Part shown: positions 42,835-52,340 of the stretch, piece by piece
Layout of the letters: every line of letters begins with the position of its first letter
How positions within the stretch are numbered: position 1 is the stretch's first letter
Source: an uncultured Bacteroidota bacterium
Lineage (GTDB): Bacteria > Bacteroidota > Bacteroidia > Flavobacteriales > Flavobacteriaceae
Assembly: GCA_902510415.1 (NCBI GenBank)
Contig: CABXBH010000003.1
Coordinates: forward strand, 35,522-99,521
Reading direction: 5' to 3'
DNA length: 64,000 bases
Translations under genes and position numbers: made by a program
Notes under the pieces: generated by a model
Seen by the model: only the letters and a program-made list of their open reading frames with translations
The model's database searches: none
What the model was told of the DNA's origin: nothing

Positions 42835-45800
42835 TTATTTTTTAATTAATCTTTTTGCCTTTTTAATTATCCTAGTTTCTGATGTTGTGAATATTTCATC
42901 TAACTGTTCTAAATTATTTAATGAATCTATAATCAATTTTAAACCTTCATTAGATTTATTGTAAAGTAGATTCATCCCCTTCTCTAACTGACTCAAATTA
43001 TAAATTTTCGGTAATGGATAATAATACTTACAAGCTTTATCAATCATTTCAATTGCTTCTCCATATTTCTTTTGTAGAGATAAACATCGTGCGTAATTTA
43101 ATAAACAATTTCCATACTCTACAACTACCGTTCTTGCTTCACCATCAGTATAAAATAATTCTTGGATATTTTCTGAAAGGGGAATTAGTTCGCCATCAAC
43201 AAAAGACCAATTAGGTGGATCAAATGTATATTGTGTTTCAAACTTTTTATGGTGAGCATCCAATGCTTTTTTGGTGAAATCCAATGCTTTTTTAGAGCTT
43301 TTTTTCTTAAGATAAAGTTGAGCCATTTTTTGGAATTGATGAGCCAAATGGGAATGGCTAACTAATGGGTTAGTCATACCTAATTCGTCAGAAATTTTAG
43401 CTTTATCCAAAAGATAATTTAAATATTGTGTACCCAGATTTATACAATCGTCATGAAAATCAGGACATTTTGATTCATTTTCTGATTGCCATTCTAAATC
43501 ATCTGCAATATTAACGCAAGCTTTGCTATACTCGTTTGAATCTTCATTAAAGGCTGATTTTAATCTTTCTAAATAATCCAATTGTAATTTTTTATAGCTA
43601 TTAAAATCTTTTTTTGATAAATAATGAATCTTTTTGGCGTCTAAAAACCACATCGAAGCCTTTGTAACAGAGTTTGTATCTAAAATCTTTTTCAAGAAAT
43701 TATCAGCCTCCTTGAAATTTTGATCTGCAGTTTCAGGATTATTAGAAATATATATTTCACCTGGTCTTACGGGTTTTGAACCTTCGGTTATACTTAGCAT
43801 AAACCTTATAAAAGTAAGTACCCAAGCTTCTGTGATTTTACCTTGAATTTTCAGCTTTTCATTATGATGAATAAAAACCTCATTTGATTTTTTTCCGTCC
43901 TTGAACTTTAAATGGCAAAAATTGAGATAACTATTAATAGAATCATACAAAAACTTAGTATTTTGATCTTTTTCAGAATCAAGTAGTTTCTCATATTGAT
44001 CTACAATTTTTTCAATTTTTTCTTGATCAGTCCCAATTTCATTTGAGATTTTTTCAATATCCCATAATGTAAATTCTTTAAATGCCAATTCATAGAATTT
44101 AGTAGGTTTTAATTGTTTTAATGCCATGTCAAACATTACTCTCTGACCTTCTTCAATTTCCTTTTGTCTTTCTTCATATCCACCAGAAAGAATTAATGCA
44201 ACCTCATCATCAAGAGAAAGGTTTATATCACCAAGTTCTTTAATAAAATATATTAGAGATAAGCCATTTAACTTGCTTGGAAGTTTATTTAGAGAAGGGA
44301 TAAAACTCTGAAAATTCTGAACATTAAATCCAGCATCTGTAAATGTAACAATGGATTTTTCAGAAGTGTTCATAATTTCACCATTTAGAATAATTAAAAG
44401 CCTAAGGTCATTAGATAATTCGTCCGTTTCGATTCCAATGGGTAGTGGTAATTTAGCTTTGCGTTCTTCTTCTTCGTTTAATTCATCCAATATTTTTTGC
44501 TTATCAGTAAATGAAAAATTAACATCATCTGCAATTATTCTTAAGTTTTTTAGTAAAGTAGCAAGCTCAGTGAAATCTTGTTTTTCAAGTAAATTTGTAA
44601 AGGCATCAAGTTTCCCCAATTTATTTGAATATAAATATCTGCAAATAATATCCAATATTAAATTATTACTCTGCTTCACATAATATTCAGAAAAAGTAAG
44701 TGGAATCATTCGTCGAAGTACCTTTAATAAATCCTCAGTATTATACTTTTCAGGATTTTCAATTATATGAGACTGTAATTCTAAATATCTTTTATTGTAT
44801 TCAATTACAATTTGTCTTTCTCCCTCTTCTTGGATTTTAGATTCTTTAAAATATGACTTTAAAGCGCCTATGATTCTCTTATCGCTAAACTTGTATATAT
44901 TATCTTGATTTGAAACATCAATCAAAAGACCTTGATGAACAGCCTTTTCTAGAAAATCTAAAACATCTAAAAGCTCGTAGCCCCAAACTTGTGCTAGTAT
45001 ATCTGCGTCAAATTTATTTCCGATAATCGAAGCGCTTTCAAGTATCCTTCTCCATTTTGATTCAAATGAATCAAAGATTTTATGATAATAACTATCTACA
45101 TCTTCGAAATTTGGGAGAGATTCTATATCAACTGTTTGAGTTAAAACATATCCGTCTGGAGTATATTTTAAATATTGGTCTGAAATCCACGATTCTAAAA
45201 CCTTGAATACATATAGAGGAGTTAATTTGTCTTTTGATTCTAATTGTAATTGTTCGTTATAAGCATTAAATAGATTATTTATCTGATTCATTGAACTACT
45301 TGCAATTTTATATCCGTTATCATCAGCACTTAGATTTTTTACAAAATCAACAAGGTTAAATGAATTACTATCCAAAAGGTTACTTAAATCAAAAAGGTTT
45401 TTTGTTGTATCATCTAAATTGTTTAGCTCTTTTTTTAACTCCTGATAATTTAATCCTCTATAGGAGCCTTTAATCTCTGCACGAACTGTTATTATAATGC
45501 AGAGATTTTTTCTAAGAAAGAAATTTCTGTTTACAGTTTTTATAAAATGTTTAAGTAGTGTTAGTGTCTCAGGATCAATCCAATGAACATCTTCCATTAC
45601 AAATAAAACTTTTTTATTAATGTTTGTAAGCTTATCTATTATTTCAAGTGAAATTTCATTCATGGTTTTTTTAGCACTGCTAGAAAAATTGGTAATTTCT
45701 AAAGGAATTCCTGTTGTATCACTAGCTATGTTTATAATACCCTTAGTGATTTTATCCGTAGATTCAGATCTACTGTTCCAAGTTTCACCAATCAATCTAC

Positions 45801-47631
45801 TGAAGGCTTGCAGAAAAGGTTCAAATGAAACTGCAGTATCATCCTGTATCTCATCACAATCTCCATAGAAAACAGTCCAATTATTTTGCTCAAAATATTG
45901 TTCAGCTTCTTCCAAACTTCTTGTTTTCCCAATACCCATAGGAGCTTCGATTAACATTATGTTTAAGTTATCGGACATTTTAGCATCAACTTCTTTATAA
46001 ATTGACTCTGCTGGATTCATAACACTTTTAACATAACTGACTTTATTAAGAATTGAGCTTTCAGTAGCTTCTTTAGACTTCTTTTCAAACAATCTATCAA
46101 AGTAATTATCCAATATATGATTCAGAATAGATATTGGTGCGATAATAATAAAGCTCAAAAATAGATTTGAAACTGAAAATTCAAATAGTATTATTCTGTT
46201 GAAAATTATTAATGAAATAAGACCTAATATTAAACCTGTAATTGCTTGTCTTCTCTTATAGCTGTTTTTTGTTTTAATTCCGTATTGGAAATAGGATTTC
46301 CCTAATAAATTTCCAATTAAAAGTGTAATAAATATTAATAAAAGATGAATTACAAATGGATATGTTTCTTCCTGAATAAAAGAGAAAATAAAGATTGGAA
46401 AATAAGTTGCATATAAGCACGAATTGATAAAAAAGGTATACCCTAAAGTTGTATGGAAGCCATCTATATCTAATCTGTTAACAATAAATAAATTAATTAT
46501 AATTGGCAAAAAACTCATCAATATTGTAATCAACAATATCCATACATTTACATTAATTTCCCCAACATCTACATCACCACTTGGGATTATAAATGAGCAT
46601 ACATATATCATTACAAATGATAAAATTATTGGTAAGAGAAAATATAATGCTACGAATTTAACTTTGTTTAAAACAGATAATATTAATTCCTTGTTTGAAT
46701 CTCTTGTAGCGTGATAAATATTTTTTCTATTAATAAAAATTAAAGAAATGCCGTAAGCTAATGAGACGAAAATTATTGCTAAAAGAAAAACAACTAATAA
46801 TTCTAATAATAAAGGTAGGTCTCTCTTGTCCAATGTATATCCTTTTGCAAATATAGATTCGAGGAATCCTTTAGATTTTTCATATGTTTTAAAATCTGCA
46901 TTTACAAACCAAACCTTGGTATCGATAACGTCAAGATTATTAACAGTGAAAATACCAAGTCTATCTAATTTTAAGTCATCAATTATTTTATTTATATTCT
47001 CTTCCGTTGCTAATCCGTTTAATAAATTATTAGAATTTTCCGCCCCAAGGATTTGGATTAATTCATTAGATTGTAGTATTCGGTGATTAGAATTTGAGAC
47101 TAAAGTTTGATTTATGATTTCAAATGTTTCATCGTCTAGACATTTTTGTTCTGGTATTAGATCACAAGTTTTTCTAACGAGAATTGAAGTAATACTTGCA
47201 TCCGAAAGGGGAACATTACCAAGCACTTTATATTTTGTGCTCAACACTTGTGATATAGCACTGTCATATGCATACTCTATAGCATCATCAATGAATCCAT
47301 AGTAGTGTGGTATTCCTGAATAAAATTCAAAAAATTCTATTTTACTAATTACATTATTTTCAATTGTATTTTTTGTTAATGAGATACTCTTTTCAATCTC
47401 TCTAGCATAATTATTATCATTTTTGATAAAACGAATAGAGTCTACATATTTTAATGCTTTTTCTAAAAAATACTCGTTATTATAATTATCTCTAGAGATA
47501 TACTTATAAGTATCTATATGCTTCTTATAATTTTCAATTTTTAGTGAATCTTGAATTGACAAAGGATTTTTTTCACTAGAAAATAGCGAGAAAGAAAAAA
47601 AGAATATTAATAGACCAAAATAATTTTTCAA
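42835..47631 (-). CDS. Giant membrane-anchored STAND/AAA-16-type ATPase with C-terminal helical repeats
   Basis: 1598 residues. Layout: signal peptide (1-19); periplasmic region (~20-270) with an FlgO/CsgG-like stretch around NHRILQSNELIQILGAE; about seven membrane segments between ~273 and ~505; a cytoplasmic NTPase from ~540. Walker A is IEAPMGIGKTR (561-571) and Walker B plus sensor is KKVLFVMEDVHWID (673-685), as in AAA_16/predicted ATPases of the STAND type. A winged-helix/solenoid part follows and helical TPR-like repeats reach the C-terminus. This is a sensor-like layout: periplasmic input, NTP switch, repeat scaffold. No effector domain is visible. Divergent from the MoxR operon with 96 nt between starts. 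Confidence 0.82.
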   Translation of the reverse strand: MKNYFGLLIFFFSFSLFSSEKNPLSIQDSLKIENYKKHIDTYKYISRDNYNNEYFLEKALKYVDSIRFIKNDNNYAREIEKSISLTKNTIENNVISKIEFFEFYSGIPHYYGFIDDAIEYAYDSAISQVLSTKYKVLGNVPLSDASITSILVRKTCDLIPEQKCLDDETFEIINQTLVSNSNHRILQSNELIQILGAENSNNLLNGLATEENINKIIDDLKLDRLGIFTVNNLDVIDTKVWFVNADFKTYEKSKGFLESIFAKGYTLDKRDLPLLLELLVVFLLAIIFVSLAYGISLIFINRKNIYHATRDSNKELILSVLNKVKFVALYFLLPIILSFVMIYVCSFIIPSGDVDVGEINVNVWILLITILMSFLPIIINLFIVNRLDIDGFHTTLGYTFFINSCLYATYFPIFIFSFIQEETYPFVIHLLLIFITLLIGNLLGKSYFQYGIKTKNSYKRRQAITGLILGLISLIIFNRIILFEFSVSNLFLSFIIIAPISILNHILDNYFDRLFEKKSKEATESSILNKVSYVKSVMNPAESIYKEVDAKMSDNLNIMLIEAPMGIGKTRSLEEAEQYFEQNNWTVFYGDCDEIQDDTAVSFEPFLQAFSRLIGETWNSRSESTDKITKGIINIASDTTGIPLEITNFSSSAKKTMNEISLEIIDKLTNINKKVLFVMEDVHWIDPETLTLLKHFIKTVNRNFFLRKNLCIIITVRAEIKGSYRGLNYQELKKELNNLDDTTKNLFDLSNLLDSNSFNLVDFVKNLSADDNGYKIASSSMNQINNLFNAYNEQLQLESKDKLTPLYVFKVLESWISDQYLKYTPDGYVLTQTVDIESLPNFEDVDSYYHKIFDSFESKWRRILESASIIGNKFDADILAQVWGYELLDVLDFLEKAVHQGLLIDVSNQDNIYKFSDKRIIGALKSYFKESKIQEEGERQIVIEYNKRYLELQSHIIENPEKYNTEDLLKVLRRMIPLTFSEYYVKQSNNLILDIICRYLYSNKLGKLDAFTNLLEKQDFTELATLLKNLRIIADDVNFSFTDKQKILDELNEEEERKAKLPLPIGIETDELSNDLRLLIILNGEIMNTSEKSIVTFTDAGFNVQNFQSFIPSLNKLPSKLNGLSLIYFIKELGDINLSLDDEVALILSGGYEERQKEIEEGQRVMFDMALKQLKPTKFYELAFKEFTLWDIEKISNEIGTDQEKIEKIVDQYEKLLDSEKDQNTKFLYDSINSYLNFCHLKFKDGKKSNEVFIHHNEKLKIQGKITEAWVLTFIRFMLSITEGSKPVRPGEIYISNNPETADQNFKEADNFLKKILDTNSVTKASMWFLDAKKIHYLSKKDFNSYKKLQLDYLERLKSAFNEDSNEYSKACVNIADDLEWQSENESKCPDFHDDCINLGTQYLNYLLDKAKISDELGMTNPLVSHSHLAHQFQKMAQLYLKKKSSKKALDFTKKALDAHHKKFETQYTFDPPNWSFVDGELIPLSENIQELFYTDGEARTVVVEYGNCLLNYARCLSLQKKYGEAIEMIDKACKYYYPLPKIYNLSQLEKGMNLLYNKSNEGLKLIIDSLNNLEQLDEIFTTSETRIIKKAKRLIKK

Positions 47632-47727
47632 AGTCTTGGGGTTAATTTACTAAGTTTAAAATAATTATTATAAACTAAAAATAAGACTTTTATAAAGAAT
47701 AATATTTTGTAATTTCAAAAAATAAGC

Positions 47728-47994
47728 ATGAGGAATTTAAAAGACGAGAGTAAATTATTTGCTAAATGGGCATCTAAATTAGGTGATAAATACATGGATA
47801 AAGCTATAAACAGATTAATGAATGAAAATAAAGAGCTAGTTTACAATCAAAATGATTTAGCCACTAAACTAGATAAGTACTTTGATTTAGAATTTCAATT
47901 AAGAGAAAAATTATCTCCTGAAAAGGGTAAAAAAAATCTTTCAATTATCAAGAGTTTTAAGAAAGCTCAGAATGAAATATTTAAAAAAAATTAA
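47728..47994 (+). CDS. Small helical protein, first gene of the MoxR operon
   Basis: 88 residues, lysine-rich, predicted all-helical (FAKWASKLGDKYMDKAINRLMNEN, then YFDLEFQLREKL). No Cys, no signal peptide. I do not recognise a family. It is 2 nt from the next gene and about 100 nt from the divergent ATPase. Confidence 0.6.
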   Translation: MRNLKDESKLFAKWASKLGDKYMDKAINRLMNENKELVYNQNDLATKLDKYFDLEFQLREKLSPEKGKKNLSIIKSFKKAQNEIFKKN

Positions 47995-47996
47995 AA

Positions 47997-48467
47997 ATGG
48001 AAAATAAAATCAATTTAAAAATTGAAGGAGACCATGAGTTTGGTTTATTTTCAATATTTGTTGTAGAGCTTAAAAAAGATAATACGAGTCTTCCTATTTT
48101 TTTGACAGCAGAGCAAACAAATCTTGGCCTTGAGGACCCTGATGAAGCATTAGAACCTATAATGGAATTGTTGAATATTTTACTTGAAAGTGGATTTTCT
48201 GTACATCAAACAATAGAAATAGTAAATGGAGATGAAAGTGAACAACAGCATGAATTTATAAGCAACTTTGACAATAGAGTTGATGAAACATGGAGTTCTG
48301 AAATTCAAAAAATACATATAAGATTCTCTAATTTAGAAGATCCCCAAAACAGTAATATTGAGCTAGAATCAATTGGGGGGCACAACTTTATAATTTATAC
48401 TGAAAATAATGAAATTTCCCCTGTTGAAATTATGAATAAGTTAAAAGTTATCTTTAATCAAAACTGA
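47997..48467 (+). CDS. Hypothetical protein of the MoxR operon
   Basis: 156 residues, acidic, cytoplasmic. The pattern is alpha/beta (FSIFVVELKKDNTSLPIFLTA, ALEPIMELLNILLESGF, ESIGGHNFIIYTENNEISP). No recognised domain. A 105-nt gap before the MoxR gene may hold a second promoter. Confidence 0.55.
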   Translation: MENKINLKIEGDHEFGLFSIFVVELKKDNTSLPIFLTAEQTNLGLEDPDEALEPIMELLNILLESGFSVHQTIEIVNGDESEQQHEFISNFDNRVDETWSSEIQKIHIRFSNLEDPQNSNIELESIGGHNFIIYTENNEISPVEIMNKLKVIFNQN

Positions 48468-48572
48468 AATTAAAAAAATATTTATTAAATCGATAGGAAT
48501 ATTGAGGGAAATACTTGATGCTTTACTTCAATTTTCTTATTTTTTGATTATATAAGAATTAAGCAAAAAACA

Positions 48573-49703
48573 ATGTCAATAGAATTTATAGAATTTGGTA
48601 AAAAAGGAAACAGTAGAGAGATTAAGGTAATTTTATCTCATATTTTTGAAAGAAATAATGACTTAAATAAAGAAGATAAAAGAGGTACTGCTGTTTGTAT
48701 TTGGGGGACACACGGATTAGGTAAAACCCAAATCGTTAGAGATTATGCATTAGAAAAAAAATGGAAGTTCTCATATATAGCTCCTGCACAGTTTGAAGAA
48801 ATGGGTGATTTACATGGAATGCCAACTGTTGTAGATCCTGATAAAAGAATTACAGGTGATGAATATACTGTGTATAGTCCTCCAGACTGGGTTCCTAGAG
48901 AAGAAGGGCCTGGTATATTATTATTAGATGATATCAACAGAGCCGATGATAGAATTCTTAGAGGTTGCATGCAATTATTACAAAATTTTGAACTTACATC
49001 ATGGAAATTGCCTCCAAAATGGCAGATTGTTGCTACTGCAAATCCTGAGGGTGGAGATTATTCAGTGACTCCAATGGATGGTGCAATGCTCACAAGGATG
49101 TTACATGCCACGCTAAAGTTTGATGCTAAGATATGGGCTGAATGGGCTTATGCAGCTAACGTTGACGAAAGAGGAATTGCTTTTGTTTTGACTTATCCTG
49201 AACTTGTAAATTCTGACAGAACCACCCCTAGAAGTTTAACTCAGTTTTTTGAACAAATCGCATCTATTGAAAATCTTAAGGATAATTTACAACTTGTTCA
49301 AGCTCTTGCTTTAAGTTCACTTGATGAAGTTACTGTTTCTTCTTTCATAGCTTTTGTGAATGACGAATTAACGCAGCTAATTGATCCTGAAGAAATTTTA
49401 GATGCTGAAGATTTTAAATCTCTCGAAAAGAGAATAAAAGATATTTCAGTGGATGATTCTGGGGCAAAAAGAGTTGATCGTCTTGCAACTATGTGTTCAA
49501 GATTATACTTAAAATTAGCCTCCGATGATTATAAACAAGGAAAAAATCATAGCAAAAATTTAATTAAATTTTTAATGTTTGAAACTATCCCAAATGATTT
49601 ACTTATGAGCCTATATATGGACTTGCAAAAACATGGTAGTGACGAAATAAAAGAAATGACAAGAGACAAAAAATTAGCAAGTAAATTATTATCAACTCTG
49701 TAA
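48573..49703 (+). CDS. MoxR-type AAA+ ATPase
   Basis: 376 residues. Walker A is IWGTHGLGKTQ (about 43-53), the substrate loop follows as FEEMGDLHGMP, Walker B is GILLLDDINRA (about 114-124), sensor 1 is IVATANPEGGDYSVTPMDGAMLTRM near 152, and TPRSLTQFFEQIASIE near 215 is the sensor-2 region. MoxR ATPases remodel partners containing VWA domains; the metallopeptidase-VWA gene two genes downstream is the obvious partner. All ATPase residues look intact. Confidence 0.93.
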   Translation: MSIEFIEFGKKGNSREIKVILSHIFERNNDLNKEDKRGTAVCIWGTHGLGKTQIVRDYALEKKWKFSYIAPAQFEEMGDLHGMPTVVDPDKRITGDEYTVYSPPDWVPREEGPGILLLDDINRADDRILRGCMQLLQNFELTSWKLPPKWQIVATANPEGGDYSVTPMDGAMLTRMLHATLKFDAKIWAEWAYAANVDERGIAFVLTYPELVNSDRTTPRSLTQFFEQIASIENLKDNLQLVQALALSSLDEVTVSSFIAFVNDELTQLIDPEEILDAEDFKSLEKRIKDISVDDSGAKRVDRLATMCSRLYLKLASDDYKQGKNHSKNLIKFLMFETIPNDLLMSLYMDLQKHGSDEIKEMTRDKKLASKLLSTL

Positions 49704-49713
49704 ATAAAATGTT

Positions 49714-52335
49714 ATGCTTAGCAAAGAGGATAAACAAAATGTATCTAAAATAAAGAAACTCATCAGAACCAGAGATTTTGAAAAAATTGAAATGGGGATT
49801 GAATTAGTTAGATCAGTGAATAATCCCAAGATATTTGATGAGTTGTTAGGTAATGTTGAATATAAATTTGACCAGTGGTCAGGATCTTTCTCACACGACT
49901 GGAAAGGAGCGGGTCCGGATGAACATTATTTTCAAACTGCAATACTTGGTTTATTAAATTTTTCACCAAAGGGCTCAAAAGGATCTGTAATTAGAGATTC
50001 CGTTAAAATCCTTAAAATAAGGGGTGAAATTACAAGCGGTTATTCTCACTTAAGGTCAAAGGTATTCCTCAAATATTTATCAAATTTCTCCAATCTTAAA
50101 ATCTTGAGAGTTGATAATTATAAAGAAATAATTGGATTTGAAGAAATTTATGATTTACCGCTTGAAGGTCTTGAACTAGATCGAGGTTATTCTCTACCAA
50201 ATCATGAAGAGAAATGGGGTTTTAAAAAACTTAAAAGAATATTTTTTACTATGCCAGAATCCAATCCATACAGATATGCTGACGATCTTGATGAAAAAAC
50301 TGAAGCTAAAAAAATACTAGGATTAGACTTTTTATCTAATTTAATTAGCCTGGAAACAGTTAAAGTAACAAGGCACGGCGATACTAATTTTTCAATTAAG
50401 GGATTGAGTTTTTTGAAGAATTTAAAATTTCTCTATACCTATAATTTAGGCATTGATAATGTCAATGATTTAAACACTCTGGAAAATTTAAATTATGTGA
50501 AATTAAATGAAAAATATCTTACTGATATATCAGGACTAAATTCATCTGCTAATTTAGAGTTTGTTGATTTAAGTAGCTCAGATAATTTATCCGATATTAG
50601 CCCATTAAGTAAATTGAAAAATATCAAATTAATTGATGTTTCAAGTACGGGAATCATATCCTTAAAGGGATTAGAAAACTCCGCTAACCTTCACGGAGTA
50701 AATATTTCAAGAAGTCCTATAAAAAATCTAGATGGTCTACTTAATGCAAAAAATCTTTATTGTGTTAATGCTAGTACTTGTAAAGAATTAGAGAACATTG
50801 AGGGAATAAAGAATTCCATAAAATTAAAAGAAATACTCTTGGATAATTGCTCTTCACTTTTGAGTCTGAGCGGTATAGAAAACTGTGGAGATTTAAGATT
50901 AATAAACCTTTCCAAAAGTGGAATTTCAAATTTAGATTCTTTAATTAATTGTAAAAATATATTTAAGAATAGTAAAACAAAATGGGATGAAGAAACAACG
51001 GAGTGGAGTGGCAATACTGGCTCTCAAGAAAATCCTTTTTGGGGTATAACAGAGGAAGTTAGTAAAGTTGGATATGGTAATCTTTATCAAGCAAAATATA
51101 TTGGCGAAAAATGTAGGGAATATTACAGTGACAGGGGTTGGAGTGCGCCAACCTTAAATGAGTTTGTGATTACAGAGTGTCCAAATCTTGAGTCGGTTGA
51201 AGGGTTAAAAAATTCAGGAATTCAATTACTTGTAATTAATAATTGTCCAAATATTAAAAAGATTGACTATCTGTCTGAATTTTCACTTTTACAATGCTGT
51301 GATTTCACAGATTGTGCAAATCTTGAAAGTGTTGAAAGCTTGTCCAATCTAAATCTGATGGATCGATTAATTTTAAAGAAGTGCTATAAAGTAAAACCAA
51401 AGCCAAGATTCTTATTAATGGATTCTTTTGAAAAAATTAACGAGTATTTATCAAAATTTAAAAAAAATGTTTCAGAAGTTAAGTTAGATTCTTCAGAAAA
51501 AGTAACATCAAAGAAACTAGAAAAATTACTGCTTTCTAATGATTACAGTAATATAGAATTAGGCTTAGAATTGGCAAATTCTATATCAAACAAAGACATC
51601 TTTGATTTCTTGCTTGAGGATGTAAAATTTTTAAACAATAAAATCATACCTAATGGCAAATTTTTGGGTAATAAAAAAACGAAAGAGTTTAGAGATTTTG
51701 CTCTTGAAGGATTAATTTCTATTGCGCCGGATTCATGTAGTATTGCGAAGAAAATCAAACAGAGTTTCAAGGTAAAGGTTTTAAATGGATCTAATTTAAA
51801 TTCACTTTTATCAGTTTCTGGATTTAGTAATTTAGAGGAGCTTACAATTCATGATACAAACATATCCACTGTTTCAGACTTATCTAGATTAAAAAAATTA
51901 AAAAAATTATTATTTATTGATAATCCTGAATTAAAAAATCTTTCAGGTATTAAAGGTTTAGATAATTTAGAATATTTAGGTATTAAAAATTGCAAAGGAT
52001 TATCAGATTTAAGTCATATTGCCGGATTTGAAAAATTATTAGGCATTCAAGTCAATTTTTCTGGTATTACTTCAACGAAAGGATTAGAAAATCTTACGCT
52101 ACTAAAAAATATAAATTTAAATAATAATACTCAGCTAAAAGAAATTGATGAACTAGGTAAAATTAATTCATTAGAAATAGTAACAATTAGTGAATGTCAA
52201 AATATTAAAAGCTTAGATGCACTTACAAAACTCCCAAATCTAACTTTTTTAAGAGTTGACAAGCATAGTTTAAAAAATATAGAAGGCATTCAATCATTAA
52301 TTAAACCTCTTATTCAAGGTTTAAGAAAAGAGTAA
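49714..52335 (+). CDS. Leucine-rich-repeat protein with a duplicated head-LRR architecture
   Basis: 873 residues, no signal peptide, so cytoplasmic. A helical head (residues ~1-120: LIRTRDFEKIEMGIELVRSVNNPKIFDELL) is followed by about fifteen LRRs of the SDS22/internalin type (LxxLxxLDVSSTGIISLKGLE…). Near residue 590 the head module recurs as LLLSNDYSNIELGLELANSISNKDIFDFLL and is followed by a second LRR block. An extra loop around 420-460 (CKNIFKNSKTKWDEET, then the GNTGSQENPFWG stretch) interrupts the first block. LRRs suggest protein recognition. Lies between MoxR (11 nt) and VWA (6 nt) genes, so it is likely the recognition/scaffold part of the set (inference). Confidence 0.85.
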   Translation: MLSKEDKQNVSKIKKLIRTRDFEKIEMGIELVRSVNNPKIFDELLGNVEYKFDQWSGSFSHDWKGAGPDEHYFQTAILGLLNFSPKGSKGSVIRDSVKILKIRGEITSGYSHLRSKVFLKYLSNFSNLKILRVDNYKEIIGFEEIYDLPLEGLELDRGYSLPNHEEKWGFKKLKRIFFTMPESNPYRYADDLDEKTEAKKILGLDFLSNLISLETVKVTRHGDTNFSIKGLSFLKNLKFLYTYNLGIDNVNDLNTLENLNYVKLNEKYLTDISGLNSSANLEFVDLSSSDNLSDISPLSKLKNIKLIDVSSTGIISLKGLENSANLHGVNISRSPIKNLDGLLNAKNLYCVNASTCKELENIEGIKNSIKLKEILLDNCSSLLSLSGIENCGDLRLINLSKSGISNLDSLINCKNIFKNSKTKWDEETTEWSGNTGSQENPFWGITEEVSKVGYGNLYQAKYIGEKCREYYSDRGWSAPTLNEFVITECPNLESVEGLKNSGIQLLVINNCPNIKKIDYLSEFSLLQCCDFTDCANLESVESLSNLNLMDRLILKKCYKVKPKPRFLLMDSFEKINEYLSKFKKNVSEVKLDSSEKVTSKKLEKLLLSNDYSNIELGLELANSISNKDIFDFLLEDVKFLNNKIIPNGKFLGNKKTKEFRDFALEGLISIAPDSCSIAKKIKQSFKVKVLNGSNLNSLLSVSGFSNLEELTIHDTNISTVSDLSRLKKLKKLLFIDNPELKNLSGIKGLDNLEYLGIKNCKGLSDLSHIAGFEKLLGIQVNFSGITSTKGLENLTLLKNINLNNNTQLKEIDELGKINSLEIVTISECQNIKSLDALTKLPNLTFLRVDKHSLKNIEGIQSLIKPLIQGLRKE

Positions 52336-52340
52336 ATTAC

